Virus record (IMG/VR): IMGVR_UViG_3300023179_000260
Coordinates: 1 to 37,802 of that record
DNA length: 37,802 nucleotides
Direction: 5' to 3' (one strand)
DNA from: a virus
Of the stretch, positions 22,696 through 29,741 are shown in pieces. Under the pieces are notes generated by a model. The model was not told the origin of the DNA and searched no databases. It saw nothing but the letters and a program-made list of their open reading frames with translations. The position numbers and the translations under genes were made by a program. Numbering within the stretch: position 1 is the stretch's first letter; each line of letters opens with the position of its first letter.

Positions 22696-23566
22696 GTCCG
22701 CTTCGCGTGTGGGCGGCCGTATCGTGGTCGGGGACATGGGGTCCCGGGACGGCACCCCCGAAATAGTGCGAGAATTCGGGGCCGACCTGGTGCACGTCGA
22801 TTTCGACGGCGACCTTTCCGCGGCTCGGAACGGGCTCTGCTCGGCCGGCCAGAACATGTACCTTGAGCCTTGGGAGAAGATAGTCAAAGGGGCCGAGGCG
22901 ATAGGATCGATGGTTGGAGGGCGCTCCTTCTACGTCATCGGCGGAGGCGTTGTTTCAAAGCAGGTGCGCCTATGGGACAAGGGAAAATTCGAAAACCCAG
23001 TGTTCGAAACGGTGGTCAGCTCCGAAGCAGTGGTGGACCCAAGGGTCGTCATTCTGGCTGACGGCCAGCCCGACAACCGAGCCGCGAACACGGAGGCATG
23101 CAGGGTCTGGGCCGAGAGGAAGCCCACTTCCCCCGATCCTCACTACTACTTGGCCTGCTCTTTGTTGGCCGAGGGCAGGGGCAGGGAGTTCATGTCCGAG
23201 GCCAGGAAGTACCTATCGCTGGTTTCCGTCGGGGATGAGTCTTACATTCTTATGAACTACTACCTTGCCAGGCAGGAGTTTGCTTTCGGGGAGGCTACGC
23301 AGGCTTACCGCCGGGCCGCTGAGTGCTTGTTCAGGCATCCTTCGTTCGCGGAATTCTGGTGTCTGATCGGGGATATGCTCTTTTCCCGCGGCCAGTACGA
23401 AAGGGCGATGGGCATGTACGAGAACGCCCGGATAGCAGGGGCAAAACGCAAGAGCGACGACCACTTCCCGATAGAGATATCCAAATACGACGCATACCCC
23501 CGTCTCATGGAAGAAAAGTGTCGAGAATCCATGGGGGCGTCTCTCCTGATGGCTCCGAAACGATAG
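22637..23566 (+). CDS. Glycosyltransferase-like protein with TPR repeats
   Basis: The 309-residue product starts with GTG at 22637 (GGAGAGG upstream). Residues 1-75 resemble the GT-A domain of family 2 enzymes (IHILTRDNCKTIRACLESA, VVGDMGSRDGTPEIVREFG, then LSAARNGL). Where related enzymes have the metal-binding Asp-x-Asp-Glu, this one has YLEPWEKIV, so the usual metal site is missing. Residues about 155-265 form three or four TPR hairpins (HYYLACSLLAEGRGREFMSEARKYL, then YYLARQEFAFGEATQAYRRAAECLF, then EFWCLIGDMLFSRGQYERAMGMYENARIAG). It could be an inactive, binding or altered transferase. Confidence 0.75.
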   Translation: MPNIHILTRDNCKTIRACLESASRVGGRIVVGDMGSRDGTPEIVREFGADLVHVDFDGDLSAARNGLCSAGQNMYLEPWEKIVKGAEAIGSMVGGRSFYVIGGGVVSKQVRLWDKGKFENPVFETVVSSEAVVDPRVVILADGQPDNRAANTEACRVWAERKPTSPDPHYYLACSLLAEGRGREFMSEARKYLSLVSVGDESYILMNYYLARQEFAFGEATQAYRRAAECLFRHPSFAEFWCLIGDMLFSRGQYERAMGMYENARIAGAKRKSDDHFPIEISKYDAYPRLMEEKCRESMGASLLMAPKR

Positions 23567-23622
23567 GCCGGCACGTGAACTACCCACCCCCTAAAGGGAC
23601 TGGGTTTTCTGGCGGGAGGCAC

Positions 23623-23630
23623 ATAAATAA
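23623..23630 (+). promoter_or_regulatory. Late-promoter box ATAAATAA
   Basis: This box nearly equals T4 TATAAATA and lies 26 bases before the TTG start at 23657 with a GGGAGG ribosome-binding site in between. Confidence 0.5.
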
Positions 23631-23656
23631 ACAAGGATGTGCACAGGGAGGTTGCA

Positions 23657-23905
23657 TTGCCGAAGTTCAAAATTTTGGTCCGATACAGAAATCCCTCGTA
23701 CGAGGATACGGTCGAGATAGAGGCTAACAATTCCTCGGAGGCCCAGTCTGCGTGCTCTTCCATGATGGAGTCGTGGGAGGCAAGGAGGGCGGACATGGAG
23801 TCGAAGAACGTCTACCTGAGTCGTTGGGTCGAGTCATGCGATCTCGTCCCGAGAACCAGACAGCAGGAGATGGAGGCCCTCAAGTTCCTAGAAGGCGATG
23901 TCTAG
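23657..23905 (+). CDS. Small hypothetical protein, TTG start preferred
   Basis: The 82-residue product (from TTG, reading MPKFKILVRYRNPSYEDTVEI) alternates beta and helix: a strand pair, then SSEAQSACSSMMESWEARRADM, then a strand and helix, like a small alpha/beta sandwich. The GTG at 23639 would add six residues but has only AAGG 2 bases before it. The TTG has GGGAGG with 5-base spacing, so I prefer it. The 3' end overlaps the convergent gene by 18 bases. No family is recognised. Confidence 0.65.
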   Translation: MPKFKILVRYRNPSYEDTVEIEANNSSEAQSACSSMMESWEARRADMESKNVYLSRWVESCDLVPRTRQQEMEALKFLEGDV

Positions 23906-24271
23906 TTCGTTGATTACGACCGTTACTTGGTCTTCCCACCTAGCGACGTCCATTTGTTTCCTGCCGGGCCCTAGTTTGGCGAGTCTGGCCTCGAGTTCGT
24001 CGATGTGGCAGTTTATGACCATCCAGTGGTTTTCGGAAAGTCTTCTAATGTCCTCGTCGTGATCGGGCACCCGCATCCCGGGGAAATACCTCGACAGCTG
24101 TTCTGAGCAGTCCTTGAGTATTCTCCTGTAGAGCGGGGTGTGGCACGCGCACCCCGGGTTGTTGAGGAACTCTTCCACCTGTGGGCCGAGTTCCTTCGGG
24201 AGCGAGAGCCTGAAGCGAGAGTCCTTGAGGGCGTTCTTGACATCCTGTAGCGTTATCTTATTCGTTGGCAC
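23888..24271 (-). CDS. Conserved-looking hypothetical protein with Cys/His motif
   Basis: The 127-residue product begins at GTG 24271 (AAGGAG 8 bases upstream); the ATG further up would overlap the previous gene by more than 50 bases. It contains NNPGCACHTPLYRRILKDC, a Cys-x-Cys-His with a later Cys that might bind metal, and a helical C-terminus (WMVINCHIDELEARLAKLG). It belongs to a four-gene overlapping minus-strand run (25244 to 23888) of small phage genes. No function can be assigned. Confidence 0.65.
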   Translation of the reverse strand: MPTNKITLQDVKNALKDSRFRLSLPKELGPQVEEFLNNPGCACHTPLYRRILKDCSEQLSRYFPGMRVPDHDEDIRRLSENHWMVINCHIDELEARLAKLGPGRKQMDVARWEDQVTVVINELDIAF

Positions 24272-24548
24272 CCTCGGACTCCTTGGCGAAGCTGGCGCTG
24301 AAATCGATGGCATCCTTGATGAAGGACTCGTTCTCCTCTTTCATTCTGGCGTCTTTGATCTTGCGGTCGACCTCCGACTGCGGGTCGGGGTGCTTCCTCG
24401 GGGCGATGGCCCGGCCGCACCCGGGGCACCTGAACTTCCTCGAGCTCATGGAGTCGTTCTTTAGTTCCAGAAGCCCGGAGGAGTCCGGGTCGCAGACCCT
24501 CTTCCACCCGCAGTGCTGGCACAGCAGTATGGACTTGGAGCTAGCCAT
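24258..24548 (-). CDS. Small zinc-ribbon protein
   Basis: The 96-residue product has two Cys pairs, CQHCGWKRVC near the N-terminus and CPGCGRA at about 41-45, which together would form a zinc ribbon. It ends in a charged helical tail. It overlaps both its neighbours (8 and 14 bases) in a compact operon. Zinc ribbons in phage proteins of this size often bind nucleic acid or proteins; no more can be said. Confidence 0.7.
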   Translation of the reverse strand: MASSKSILLCQHCGWKRVCDPDSSGLLELKNDSMSSRKFRCPGCGRAIAPRKHPDPQSEVDRKIKDARMKEENESFIKDAIDFSASFAKESEGANE

Positions 24549-24867
24549 TTTCGTCCACGCCGACTATGCTTTTGGCCTCTAAGTAGTTCGCGTAAGTGGC
24601 CGACATCGTCGCCAGGTAGCTTCCCGCCATGCCGCAGGCGAACACTATCTCTGGGCGGTCGCTCACTATGAGGTACCCGCACAGGAAGCCCACCCAGGTC
24701 CCTGAGCACTGGTAGCACGAGACGAGCTTGGAGAGCCAAGGAACTCCGATCTTGTCCACGAGGTCGCGCAGCGGCTGCATTATGGTCGCGGGGTCTACTA
24801 TCATGTTGGTCAGGCCCACGGTCGCCAACGCAAAAACCACTATCCTCGACATGTCCGACATTTTCAT
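24541..24867 (-). CDS. Membrane protein with CxxC-GTWxG motif (DUF1360-like)
   Basis: The 108-residue product has hydrophobic segments at about 8-26 and 48-68 and perhaps 74-92. The motif CYQCSGTWVGFLCGY between them is that of DUF1360-type small membrane proteins found in Bacillus and in many phages. Their function is unknown. Start ATG overlaps the stop of the previous gene; a second ATG two codons on is also possible. Confidence 0.72.
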   Translation of the reverse strand: MKMSDMSRIVVFALATVGLTNMIVDPATIMQPLRDLVDKIGVPWLSKLVSCYQCSGTWVGFLCGYLIVSDRPEIVFACGMAGSYLATMSATYANYLEAKSIVGVDENG

Positions 24868-25244
24868 CTCCAGAAGGTCAAATACAGAGCGTTGCCCTTG
24901 CGGTACGAACCCATCCCCGAAAACCTCGACATTTCCTCCATGTCTGGGGGGCAGTCGATTTCGAAGTGCGTGTTGAGGACGCAGTTCCTACCGACCTTAT
25001 CGATAGTAACTTCTCTGCCGAAGTGGGCAGAAAGGACTTTCTCGACCTCCTGGTCGGCGGAGTCTAGGAAGTCAAGGATGGCGGCTCGTCCCGTGGGCCG
25101 CAGGTCGGGGCTTATCTTGCTTACAGACCACTGGTCCCGGAAACGCCTCATATGGGGCATTTTCCTCCACGCGACGGGGTCCTCGAACACCAAGGCCTCG
25201 ACGTTCTTGACCCCGATCCTGATGGGCTCGCTGTGTTTTTCCAT
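24864..25244 (-). CDS. Hypothetical protein, first gene of a four-gene run
   Basis: The 126-residue product has an alpha/beta look with IRIGVKNVEALVFEDPVAWRKMP, a mid helix (ILDFLDSADQEVEKVLSAHF) and TIDKVGRNCVLNTHFEIDCPPDMEEMSRF near the end. No known motif is seen. It is the first gene of the minus-strand run 25244-23888, all overlapping. No ribosome-binding site is visible before the ATG, and the gap to the divergent gp26-like gene (25245-25349) holds no clear late box. Confidence 0.65.
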   Translation of the reverse strand: MEKHSEPIRIGVKNVEALVFEDPVAWRKMPHMRRFRDQWSVSKISPDLRPTGRAAILDFLDSADQEVEKVLSAHFGREVTIDKVGRNCVLNTHFEIDCPPDMEEMSRFSGMGSYRKGNALYLTFWR

Positions 25245-25349
25245 GAGAATAGTTTTGGGCTTGCGCCACTAATGTAGTTGATAGACCGCCGGTTAGGACG
25301 AAGTCCCCCGTCGGACGTCACACACCAACCAGATAAAGAGAGGGACAAA

Positions 25350-26447
25350 ATGGCCGAAGACTCGTTCAGACCACAGAAGAGGCAGATATCGCAGGATGAG
25401 ATTTCGCAGGATTCGTCCGCAGAGGGGGCCACGGAGCAGCTCGAGGCCATGGCGGCCATGAGGAGAAGGGCCTCCGAAGAGATCAACGAGGACTTCCAGG
25501 AGCCGCAGGGCGAGCTGGCACAGCGGGTCAAGGGCAACGTTCCGGAGGTCTTCAAGAGGGCCGCCCGCAACCAGTCGGCCGCGCCGGCTCCGCAGAAGAA
25601 CCAGGACATGAGGGTCACGGGGAGCGGCAAGCTCGAGGAGCTCATCGCGGGAATCGGTACGCGTGGCAACATGGTCTTCGAAAAGATAGAGCTGCCCTCC
25701 AAGGGCAAGTTCTACAACGGCGAGGACGGGCCGACGGACGGGGTGATCCACATCAGGCCCATGACGGGCGAGGAGGAGGAGATTCTCGCCACTCCGAGGT
25801 TCGTCAAGAAGGGCCAGGCAATCAACATGATCTTCAACCGATGCATGAGGGAGAGCTACGACTCGGCCAACTTCCTCACCCAAGACCGAACCTACATGCT
25901 GATCTACCTGCGGGGCATATCGTACACCCCGGAGTACGACGTCGAGGTGAGGGACCCCGAGACCGACCAGACATTCGCGACGACGATCAACCTCAACGAC
26001 CTGTTCGTGGACTACTGCAGGTCGGACTTCGGGGCAGAAAACCTGGAGGACGTGTTGCCGGTCACGGGGTACCGTTTTAGGTACCGCCTTGCGGTCGGCA
26101 AGGACGAGCAGTTGATACAGGACTACCGCGAGCGTCGGGCCAAGAACTTCGACCTTTCGGGACAGGCGGACGACACCCTGCTCTACCGCACGGCTCACCT
26201 GATAGAGGAGATAGAGGGGCTCGGCGACAAGAGCGAGATTCAGACCCTCCTGAAGAAGCTTCCCATTCAGGACGTGGCCTACCTGAGGACGGTGGTGAAC
26301 GAGCCTCCGTTCGGGGTGGACACGAAGATTTCCATCACGAACCCCTATAGCCTGCGGGACTTCGAGATCGAGCTGCCGCTAGAGTCGAATTTTTTCTTCC
26401 CTCGGGCAAAGAAAAAGGCGACGGCGGTATCGAAGACGCAAGTCTAG
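25350..26447 (+). CDS. 26: gp26-like baseplate hub / tail assembly protein
   Basis: The 365-residue product (start ATG at 25350 after AGAGAGGGAC; the open frame upstream is not coding-like) has an N-terminal charged region, then FEKIELPSKGKFYNGEDGP and HIRPMTGEEEEILATP, then INMIFNRCMRESYDSANFLTQDRTYMLIYLRGISY. This order is that of the T4 baseplate family including gp26 and gp51: LPSKG-(K/L)-Y, RPMTG-(E)-E, LL-DR-x-x-L-x-x-LR-x-SY. These proteins help assemble the baseplate hub and tape measure. The 3' end carries the run AAAGAAAAAG and a reading frame in -1 continues for 70 codons past it, so a longer frameshift product is likely. Confidence 0.8.
   Translation: MAEDSFRPQKRQISQDEISQDSSAEGATEQLEAMAAMRRRASEEINEDFQEPQGELAQRVKGNVPEVFKRAARNQSAAPAPQKNQDMRVTGSGKLEELIAGIGTRGNMVFEKIELPSKGKFYNGEDGPTDGVIHIRPMTGEEEEILATPRFVKKGQAINMIFNRCMRESYDSANFLTQDRTYMLIYLRGISYTPEYDVEVRDPETDQTFATTINLNDLFVDYCRSDFGAENLEDVLPVTGYRFRYRLAVGKDEQLIQDYRERRAKNFDLSGQADDTLLYRTAHLIEEIEGLGDKSEIQTLLKKLPIQDVAYLRTVVNEPPFGVDTKISITNPYSLRDFEIELPLESNFFFPRAKKKATAVSKTQV
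26408..26417 (+). promoter_or_regulatory. Candidate -1 frameshift site AAAGAAAAAG
   Basis: Within the last 14 codons of the gp26-like gene, the in-frame codons AAG AAA AAG follow an A, giving two A-AAG tetramers and a G-AAA-AAG heptamer. The -1 frame is open from 26402 to 26629 and contains the small 54-codon frame. Confidence 0.55.
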
Positions 26448-26464
26448 AGCTCTGGGATGGGCTC

Positions 26465-26629
26465 ATGGAGGAGATGTTCTTCTTCATGTACCACATGCGC
26501 CAGAGCAGGGACAACTTCCTGTCTTTGCCCATAAACGAGAGAAAGTGGATGATAGACCGCTTCATCAAGCAGAAGGAACGAGAGAGCGAAGCCATGGAAT
26601 CGGCCAAGAAGAAGGCCAAGAGGAGGTAG
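26465..26629 (+). CDS. Tail assembly chaperone extension, made by -1 frameshift or separate start
   Basis: A 54-codon frame reads MEEMFFFMYHMRQSRDNFLS and then LPINERKWMIDRFIKQKERE, with a very basic C-terminus (SAKKKAKRR). A Met/Phe-rich helix, LP-x-x-x-R-x-W-(M/L)-I-(D)-R-(F/Y) and a charged tail is the form I associate with the downstream partner of tail assembly chaperones. The ATG at 26465 has no ribosome-binding site, and the frame continues openly upstream into the gp26-like gene, so fusion by -1 frameshift at 26408-26417 is the likelier route. Its stop lies 1 base before the TTG start of the next gene. Confidence 0.65.
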   Translation: MEEMFFFMYHMRQSRDNFLSLPINERKWMIDRFIKQKERESEAMESAKKKAKRR

Positions 26630-26630
26630 T

Positions 26631-27380
26631 TTGGCGATCAAGGAAAGACACCAGAACCCGGTTGTGGGCGACGAGGTGAGCCTGCGGCTGTTCACCTACA
26701 ACTCGAACCAGAGGCAGGCCGTGGAGTCCGTGGACAAAGTGTCCATATACCATCTCGACAAAACGTCGGCCACGGAGGACAACCCGGAGGGGCGAAGGCT
26801 CGTGCTGGAGGTCGCGCCCGAAGACATAGAGGAGGTCGAGGACCCGTTCGGGGGGCACTACCGAGTGGCGGTGTCCCTCGAGTCCGAATTGTTCCTGGTG
26901 GGCACCTACCTCGATGTCTGGGACGTCAGGTTCAGCGAGAACCAGTCGGGCACCGTGACCAACCAGTTCGTGGTGCTCTCGGAGCTGTGGTACGCGTCCG
27001 ACATGCCCGTCGTGTACGACTTCTCGTACGGGTTTCGGCCGAACAGGGTCAGGAAGGGCGAGCGTAGGTGGCTCACCGTGGAGGTCGTGCCCAATGTCCC
27101 GAGAGCCTCCGACATGGACCGTTACTACATGAACTTGGCGGTCGCCAGCCCCATCACGGTGTCGATAGAGAAAGCCTGCGGGGATTGTGTCCCGAAGGAG
27201 AGAGACCTCAGGATGATCGTGGAGGGCGCCCCGGTCGAGTACCGCAGGGACTCTGAGGCGTACTTCTTCCTGGACACCGTGGAACTCGGGATGGACTGCG
27301 GAATCTACAACGTGTGGTTCGAGCTCCAGTTTGGCGAGAACAAATTTATCTCGGAAAACCTGCAGCTCCAGATATACTGA
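26631..27380 (+). CDS. Virion structural candidate
   Basis: The 249-residue product starts at TTG 26631 (AGGAGG 4 bases upstream). It is mostly beta-strand in character (VGDEVSLRLFTYN, YRVAVSLESELFLVGTYLDVWDVRF, FVVLSELWY, WLTVEVVP) and has acidic loops, with Cys at CGDCVP and CGIYNVWFELQFG. The shape suggests immunoglobulin-like or other beta-sandwich domains typical of baseplate or head decoration proteins. It follows the gp26-like gene and precedes a terminator, so it is the last gene of that late unit. No family named. Confidence 0.7.
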   Translation: MAIKERHQNPVVGDEVSLRLFTYNSNQRQAVESVDKVSIYHLDKTSATEDNPEGRRLVLEVAPEDIEEVEDPFGGHYRVAVSLESELFLVGTYLDVWDVRFSENQSGTVTNQFVVLSELWYASDMPVVYDFSYGFRPNRVRKGERRWLTVEVVPNVPRASDMDRYYMNLAVASPITVSIEKACGDCVPKERDLRMIVEGAPVEYRRDSEAYFFLDTVELGMDCGIYNVWFELQFGENKFISENLQLQIY

Positions 27381-27437
27381 TGCGGTGGAAGCGGGCACCG
27401 GCCTTGGGCCGTGCCCGAAGGGGGAGGTGTGTCGGCG

Positions 27438-27468
27438 GGAGGGGGAGGGGAGACCCTCCCCCTCCTTT
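27438..27468 (+). terminator. Rho-independent-like terminator
   Basis: A perfect 12-bp stem of G and A paired with C and T (27438-27449 with 27454-27465) and a GAGA loop is followed by only TTT. It lies 58 bases after the 26631-27380 gene and just before a sigma70-type promoter, marking a transcription boundary. Confidence 0.8.
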
Positions 27469-27504
27469 GACGCATTCCTCGAAGATTCCGACGCGGGAAA
27501 TTTG

Positions 27505-27532
27505 TTGACGATCGGGCTTTCCGGCGTATAAC
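27505..27532 (+). promoter_or_regulatory. Sigma70-type promoter for the 27578-29153 cassette
   Basis: TTGACG (27505-27510) and TATAAC (27527-27532) are 16 bases apart, 5 of 6 matches in each hexamer. This is the best host-type promoter in the window and lies 45 bases before the ATG at 27578. It suggests early expression of the downstream three genes. Confidence 0.7.
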
Positions 27533-27577
27533 CTCATGTAGTCGCATGTGGGATTGCAAAACGCAAGGAAAAGAACT

Positions 27578-28204
27578 ATGGCATCGCCAGAGACCGTCCA
27601 GCTGATTTTCGAGAGTTCCATCCGAAGGTCGGAGAAGAAGATCACCAACCCGACCAAGGCACTAATGGTGAACGTCCTCGCCGAAGCGGGATTCGAAGGC
27701 GTGTGGGAGCTGAAGGACTCGCGCAGGATCAAGAAGAAGGGTAGGGAACGCTTCGGAGCCATCCGGCTGGAGTCCCGTGCCGGTGCTCAGAGCATCCGCG
27801 TGTGGTGCAAGCCGAGGGGGAACGACACGGCGTTCGAATATTCGCTGATCCCGCCCGCGGGGACGGACCTGCAGATGGCATTTGCGGTACTGAAGCGGGT
27901 GAGCCCCATCACTCTACGAGTAGCCGAATCGCCCGTGCTCCCATTGGCGGTGAAGGCGAGAGTTCTACTGGACGCCCCACCTCTTCCGCCTTTGCAGAGG
28001 GAGGAGCAATTCTTCGAGGTGGCCGACGACCCGACTGCCGTGCCAGCGAAAGACGCTGAATCCGCGGAGGTGGAGGGGCTTCCGAAGAGCGAGGAGCCGG
28101 AGGCGAGAATGGTCGCAGAATCGCCGAAGACGCCAGATTTCGAACGAATGGAACTCAAGGGCACCGAGATTCTTCCGACCAGTCCGCAATGGACAGAGCA
28201 CTAA
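27578..28204 (+). CDS. Hypothetical early protein with basic N-terminal half
   Basis: The 208-residue product begins at ATG 27578 (AAGGA upstream). The first 110 residues are basic and helical (FESSIRRSEKKITNPTKALMVNVLAEAG, DSRRIKKKGRERFGAIRLES), perhaps with a strand region (SIRVWCKPRGNDTAFEYSLIPP). The second half is acidic and Pro/Glu-rich, low in structure. The next gene overlaps by 16 bases. It could bind nucleic acid. No family is recognised. Confidence 0.7.
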   Translation: MASPETVQLIFESSIRRSEKKITNPTKALMVNVLAEAGFEGVWELKDSRRIKKKGRERFGAIRLESRAGAQSIRVWCKPRGNDTAFEYSLIPPAGTDLQMAFAVLKRVSPITLRVAESPVLPLAVKARVLLDAPPLPPLQREEQFFEVADDPTAVPAKDAESAEVEGLPKSEEPEARMVAESPKTPDFERMELKGTEILPTSPQWTEH

Positions 28205-28941
28205 TGGCGATCGGGTTCGTGGCGGAGTTCGGTTACGCGAAGAAGACGGAGGCCTCGTCCAGCATCATAAGGAACCTCGGGATGAAGAGGTTCGTCTCCG
28301 GAATGAGCCCGACCTACACCTCGATCGAAGGGGCGATGCGTGCGCTAACCATGGCCCTCAGGAAGAAGGGCAGGTACATCGAGAGGATCAGGTGCGACCC
28401 GCAGGGCGGGAAAGGCGTCAGCGACGGCGTCAGGGGCTACAAGCTGACCCCGGCGGGGGAGCTCAGGCTGGAGTCGGTAAAGGGCAAGTTCGGCCCAGAG
28501 GCAGAGGCCCGCCTGAACCCGCTGTGGCGTCGTGGGTCTCCCCAGCCGAGCCGGCAGGAGACCGTTCCGCCCATGGTCGCGGCAGAGGCGGGGGCCTCCG
28601 TGTCCCCCGTTTCGATCGGCCGCCTCAAGGACCTACTGGCCTCCTACGAGGAGTCCCAGCGGCAGGTGGAGGAGATCGACGGCCTGCTCGGCCAGATGGA
28701 GGACGACATGAAGAACCTGCGACTCGACATAGAGGCTCTGGAGCTCGCGGAGCGGGAGAAGATGCGCCAGATCGAATCAATCAAGGAGGAGGCCGAGCGG
28801 ATAGCCTCCAAAAAGGCCGAGGCCCAGAGGAAGCTCGCCCAGAAGGAGTCCGAGCGAAAGGAGTGGGAAGACTTGAAGAACCCGCACCAGAAAGAGAAGG
28901 ACAGGATCGGTTCGATGCTCTCCGTTCTGGAGGGGCGGTGA
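28189..28941 (+). CDS. Protein with winged-helix-like N-terminus and long coiled coil
   Basis: The 250-residue product has an N-terminal region (about 1-95) with SIEGAMRALTMALRKKGRYIERIRCDP and GVRGYKLTPAGELRLESV that looks like a winged-helix DNA-binding domain. A Pro-rich linker follows (about 120-145). Then a continuous coiled coil of Glu, Lys and Arg runs from about 150 to 235 (QVEEIDGLLGQMEDDMKNLRLD through RKLAQKESERKEWEDL). It is likely dimeric. With its early-type promoter it may be a regulator of host or early genes. The stop overlaps the next ATG. Confidence 0.72.
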   Translation: MDRALMAIGFVAEFGYAKKTEASSSIIRNLGMKRFVSGMSPTYTSIEGAMRALTMALRKKGRYIERIRCDPQGGKGVSDGVRGYKLTPAGELRLESVKGKFGPEAEARLNPLWRRGSPQPSRQETVPPMVAAEAGASVSPVSIGRLKDLLASYEESQRQVEEIDGLLGQMEDDMKNLRLDIEALELAEREKMRQIESIKEEAERIASKKAEAQRKLAQKESERKEWEDLKNPHQKEKDRIGSMLSVLEGR

Positions 28942-29153
28942 TGGTGATAGTCCCCGTGAGGCTGGTCGGCAGGAAGGGCGGCGGCGTGCTGTGCCGGCTC
29001 GGAAGCGAGCCCCTTCAGGACGCCCCCGTGGAGTTCCTGTCGCCCGAGTGCGTCGAGAGGATCGTCGAATCGGAAGGGTCGGACCTGGCCGTCGTGGTTC
29101 TTAACCCGAACCGGGTGCCGGATTCGATCAAGGGGCGCTTGGGGCTGGGCTGA
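28941..29153 (+). CDS. Small hypothetical protein
   Basis: The 70-residue product reads MVIVPVRLVGRKGGGVLCRLG, then ECVERIVESEGSDLAVVVLNPNRVPDSIKG. It has the alternating strands of a small beta-barrel or SH3-like protein. It overlaps the previous gene by its start (ATGA) and the opposing nuclease gene by 26 bases at its end. Nothing more can be said about its role. Confidence 0.65.
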   Translation: MVIVPVRLVGRKGGGVLCRLGSEPLQDAPVEFLSPECVERIVESEGSDLAVVVLNPNRVPDSIKGRLGLG

Positions 29154-29697
29154 AGAAGAAGTCGTCCTCAAGGGAGACTAGGTCCTCCATGGATATCGCC
29201 GTCCACTGGCCGTAGCGGAGCATGCAGGGGAACTCCCTGCCTTTGAGGTCGGAGGACTTGAGGAAGGCGAGCCTCGGCTTCCTGTCCTTCTTCCACAGGA
29301 GGAGTGGCATCCTGCCGCACCTCGCGGAGTCGTCGCTGACCTGCTTTAGGAAGGAATCGAGCTCGGCCTGCCCGCCCGAGAAGACGGTGCACAGGTCGAT
29401 GTCGTTGTACCCGCCCTTGCTCTCCAGGACGAACAGGAAGCCCTCCGGACACACGATGTCGCCCGAGTAGGTGTCGGAGGCGGCCTTGGACAGGTGAACC
29501 CTTTGCCCCCAGCGGGTTCCACTTCCCACAGACCTGCTGAAGGACCCGCACCCTGGGCGCCCAGCGATGGCCTCCCTGAACCTTTCGTTGAGCCTCTTTA
29601 TAAGGTCAAGCTCGACCCTCTTGCCCTTTCGGCCAGACTTTATCTTCTTGGGCTTGCTCTTGAGAATGTCCTCTATTTCCGAATCTTCTTCTTCCAC
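29128..29697 (-). CDS. PD-(D/E)XK Holliday junction resolvase-like nuclease
   Basis: The 189-residue product has KGKRVELDLIKRLNERF with Glu29, then SFSRSVGSGTRWGQ, then YSGDIVCPEGFLFVLESKGGY with Asp80 and Glu92-x-Lys94. This is the layout of RecU-like and other phage resolvases, where the FSRS-x-GSG stretch also is typical. It would cut recombination junctions before packaging. The start is GTG at 29697, unusual because a late box ends 5 bases before it and no ribosome-binding site is present. Overlaps the 28941-29153 gene by 26 bases tail to tail. Confidence 0.75.
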   Translation of the reverse strand: MEEEDSEIEDILKSKPKKIKSGRKGKRVELDLIKRLNERFREAIAGRPGCGSFSRSVGSGTRWGQRVHLSKAASDTYSGDIVCPEGFLFVLESKGGYNDIDLCTVFSGGQAELDSFLKQVSDDSARCGRMPLLLWKKDRKPRLAFLKSSDLKGREFPCMLRYGQWTAISMEDLVSLEDDFFFSPAPSAP

Positions 29698-29702
29698 AAA
29701 GT

Positions 29703-29710
29703 GTATGTAG
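29703..29710 (-). promoter_or_regulatory. Late-promoter box CTACATAC, 5 bases before GTG
   Basis: Identical to the box before the PQ-loop gene. ACTTT alone lies between it and the GTG start of the nuclease at 29697. Confidence 0.5.
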
Positions 29711-29741
29711 TGCGGAAGAAAAAATTACCAAAAAACAAAGG

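Noticed and set aside
27314-27531. Two 64-66 codon frames over the 27381-27577 gap
   Set aside because: They read through a terminator hairpin and promoter, and have low-complexity Gly/Arg sequence.
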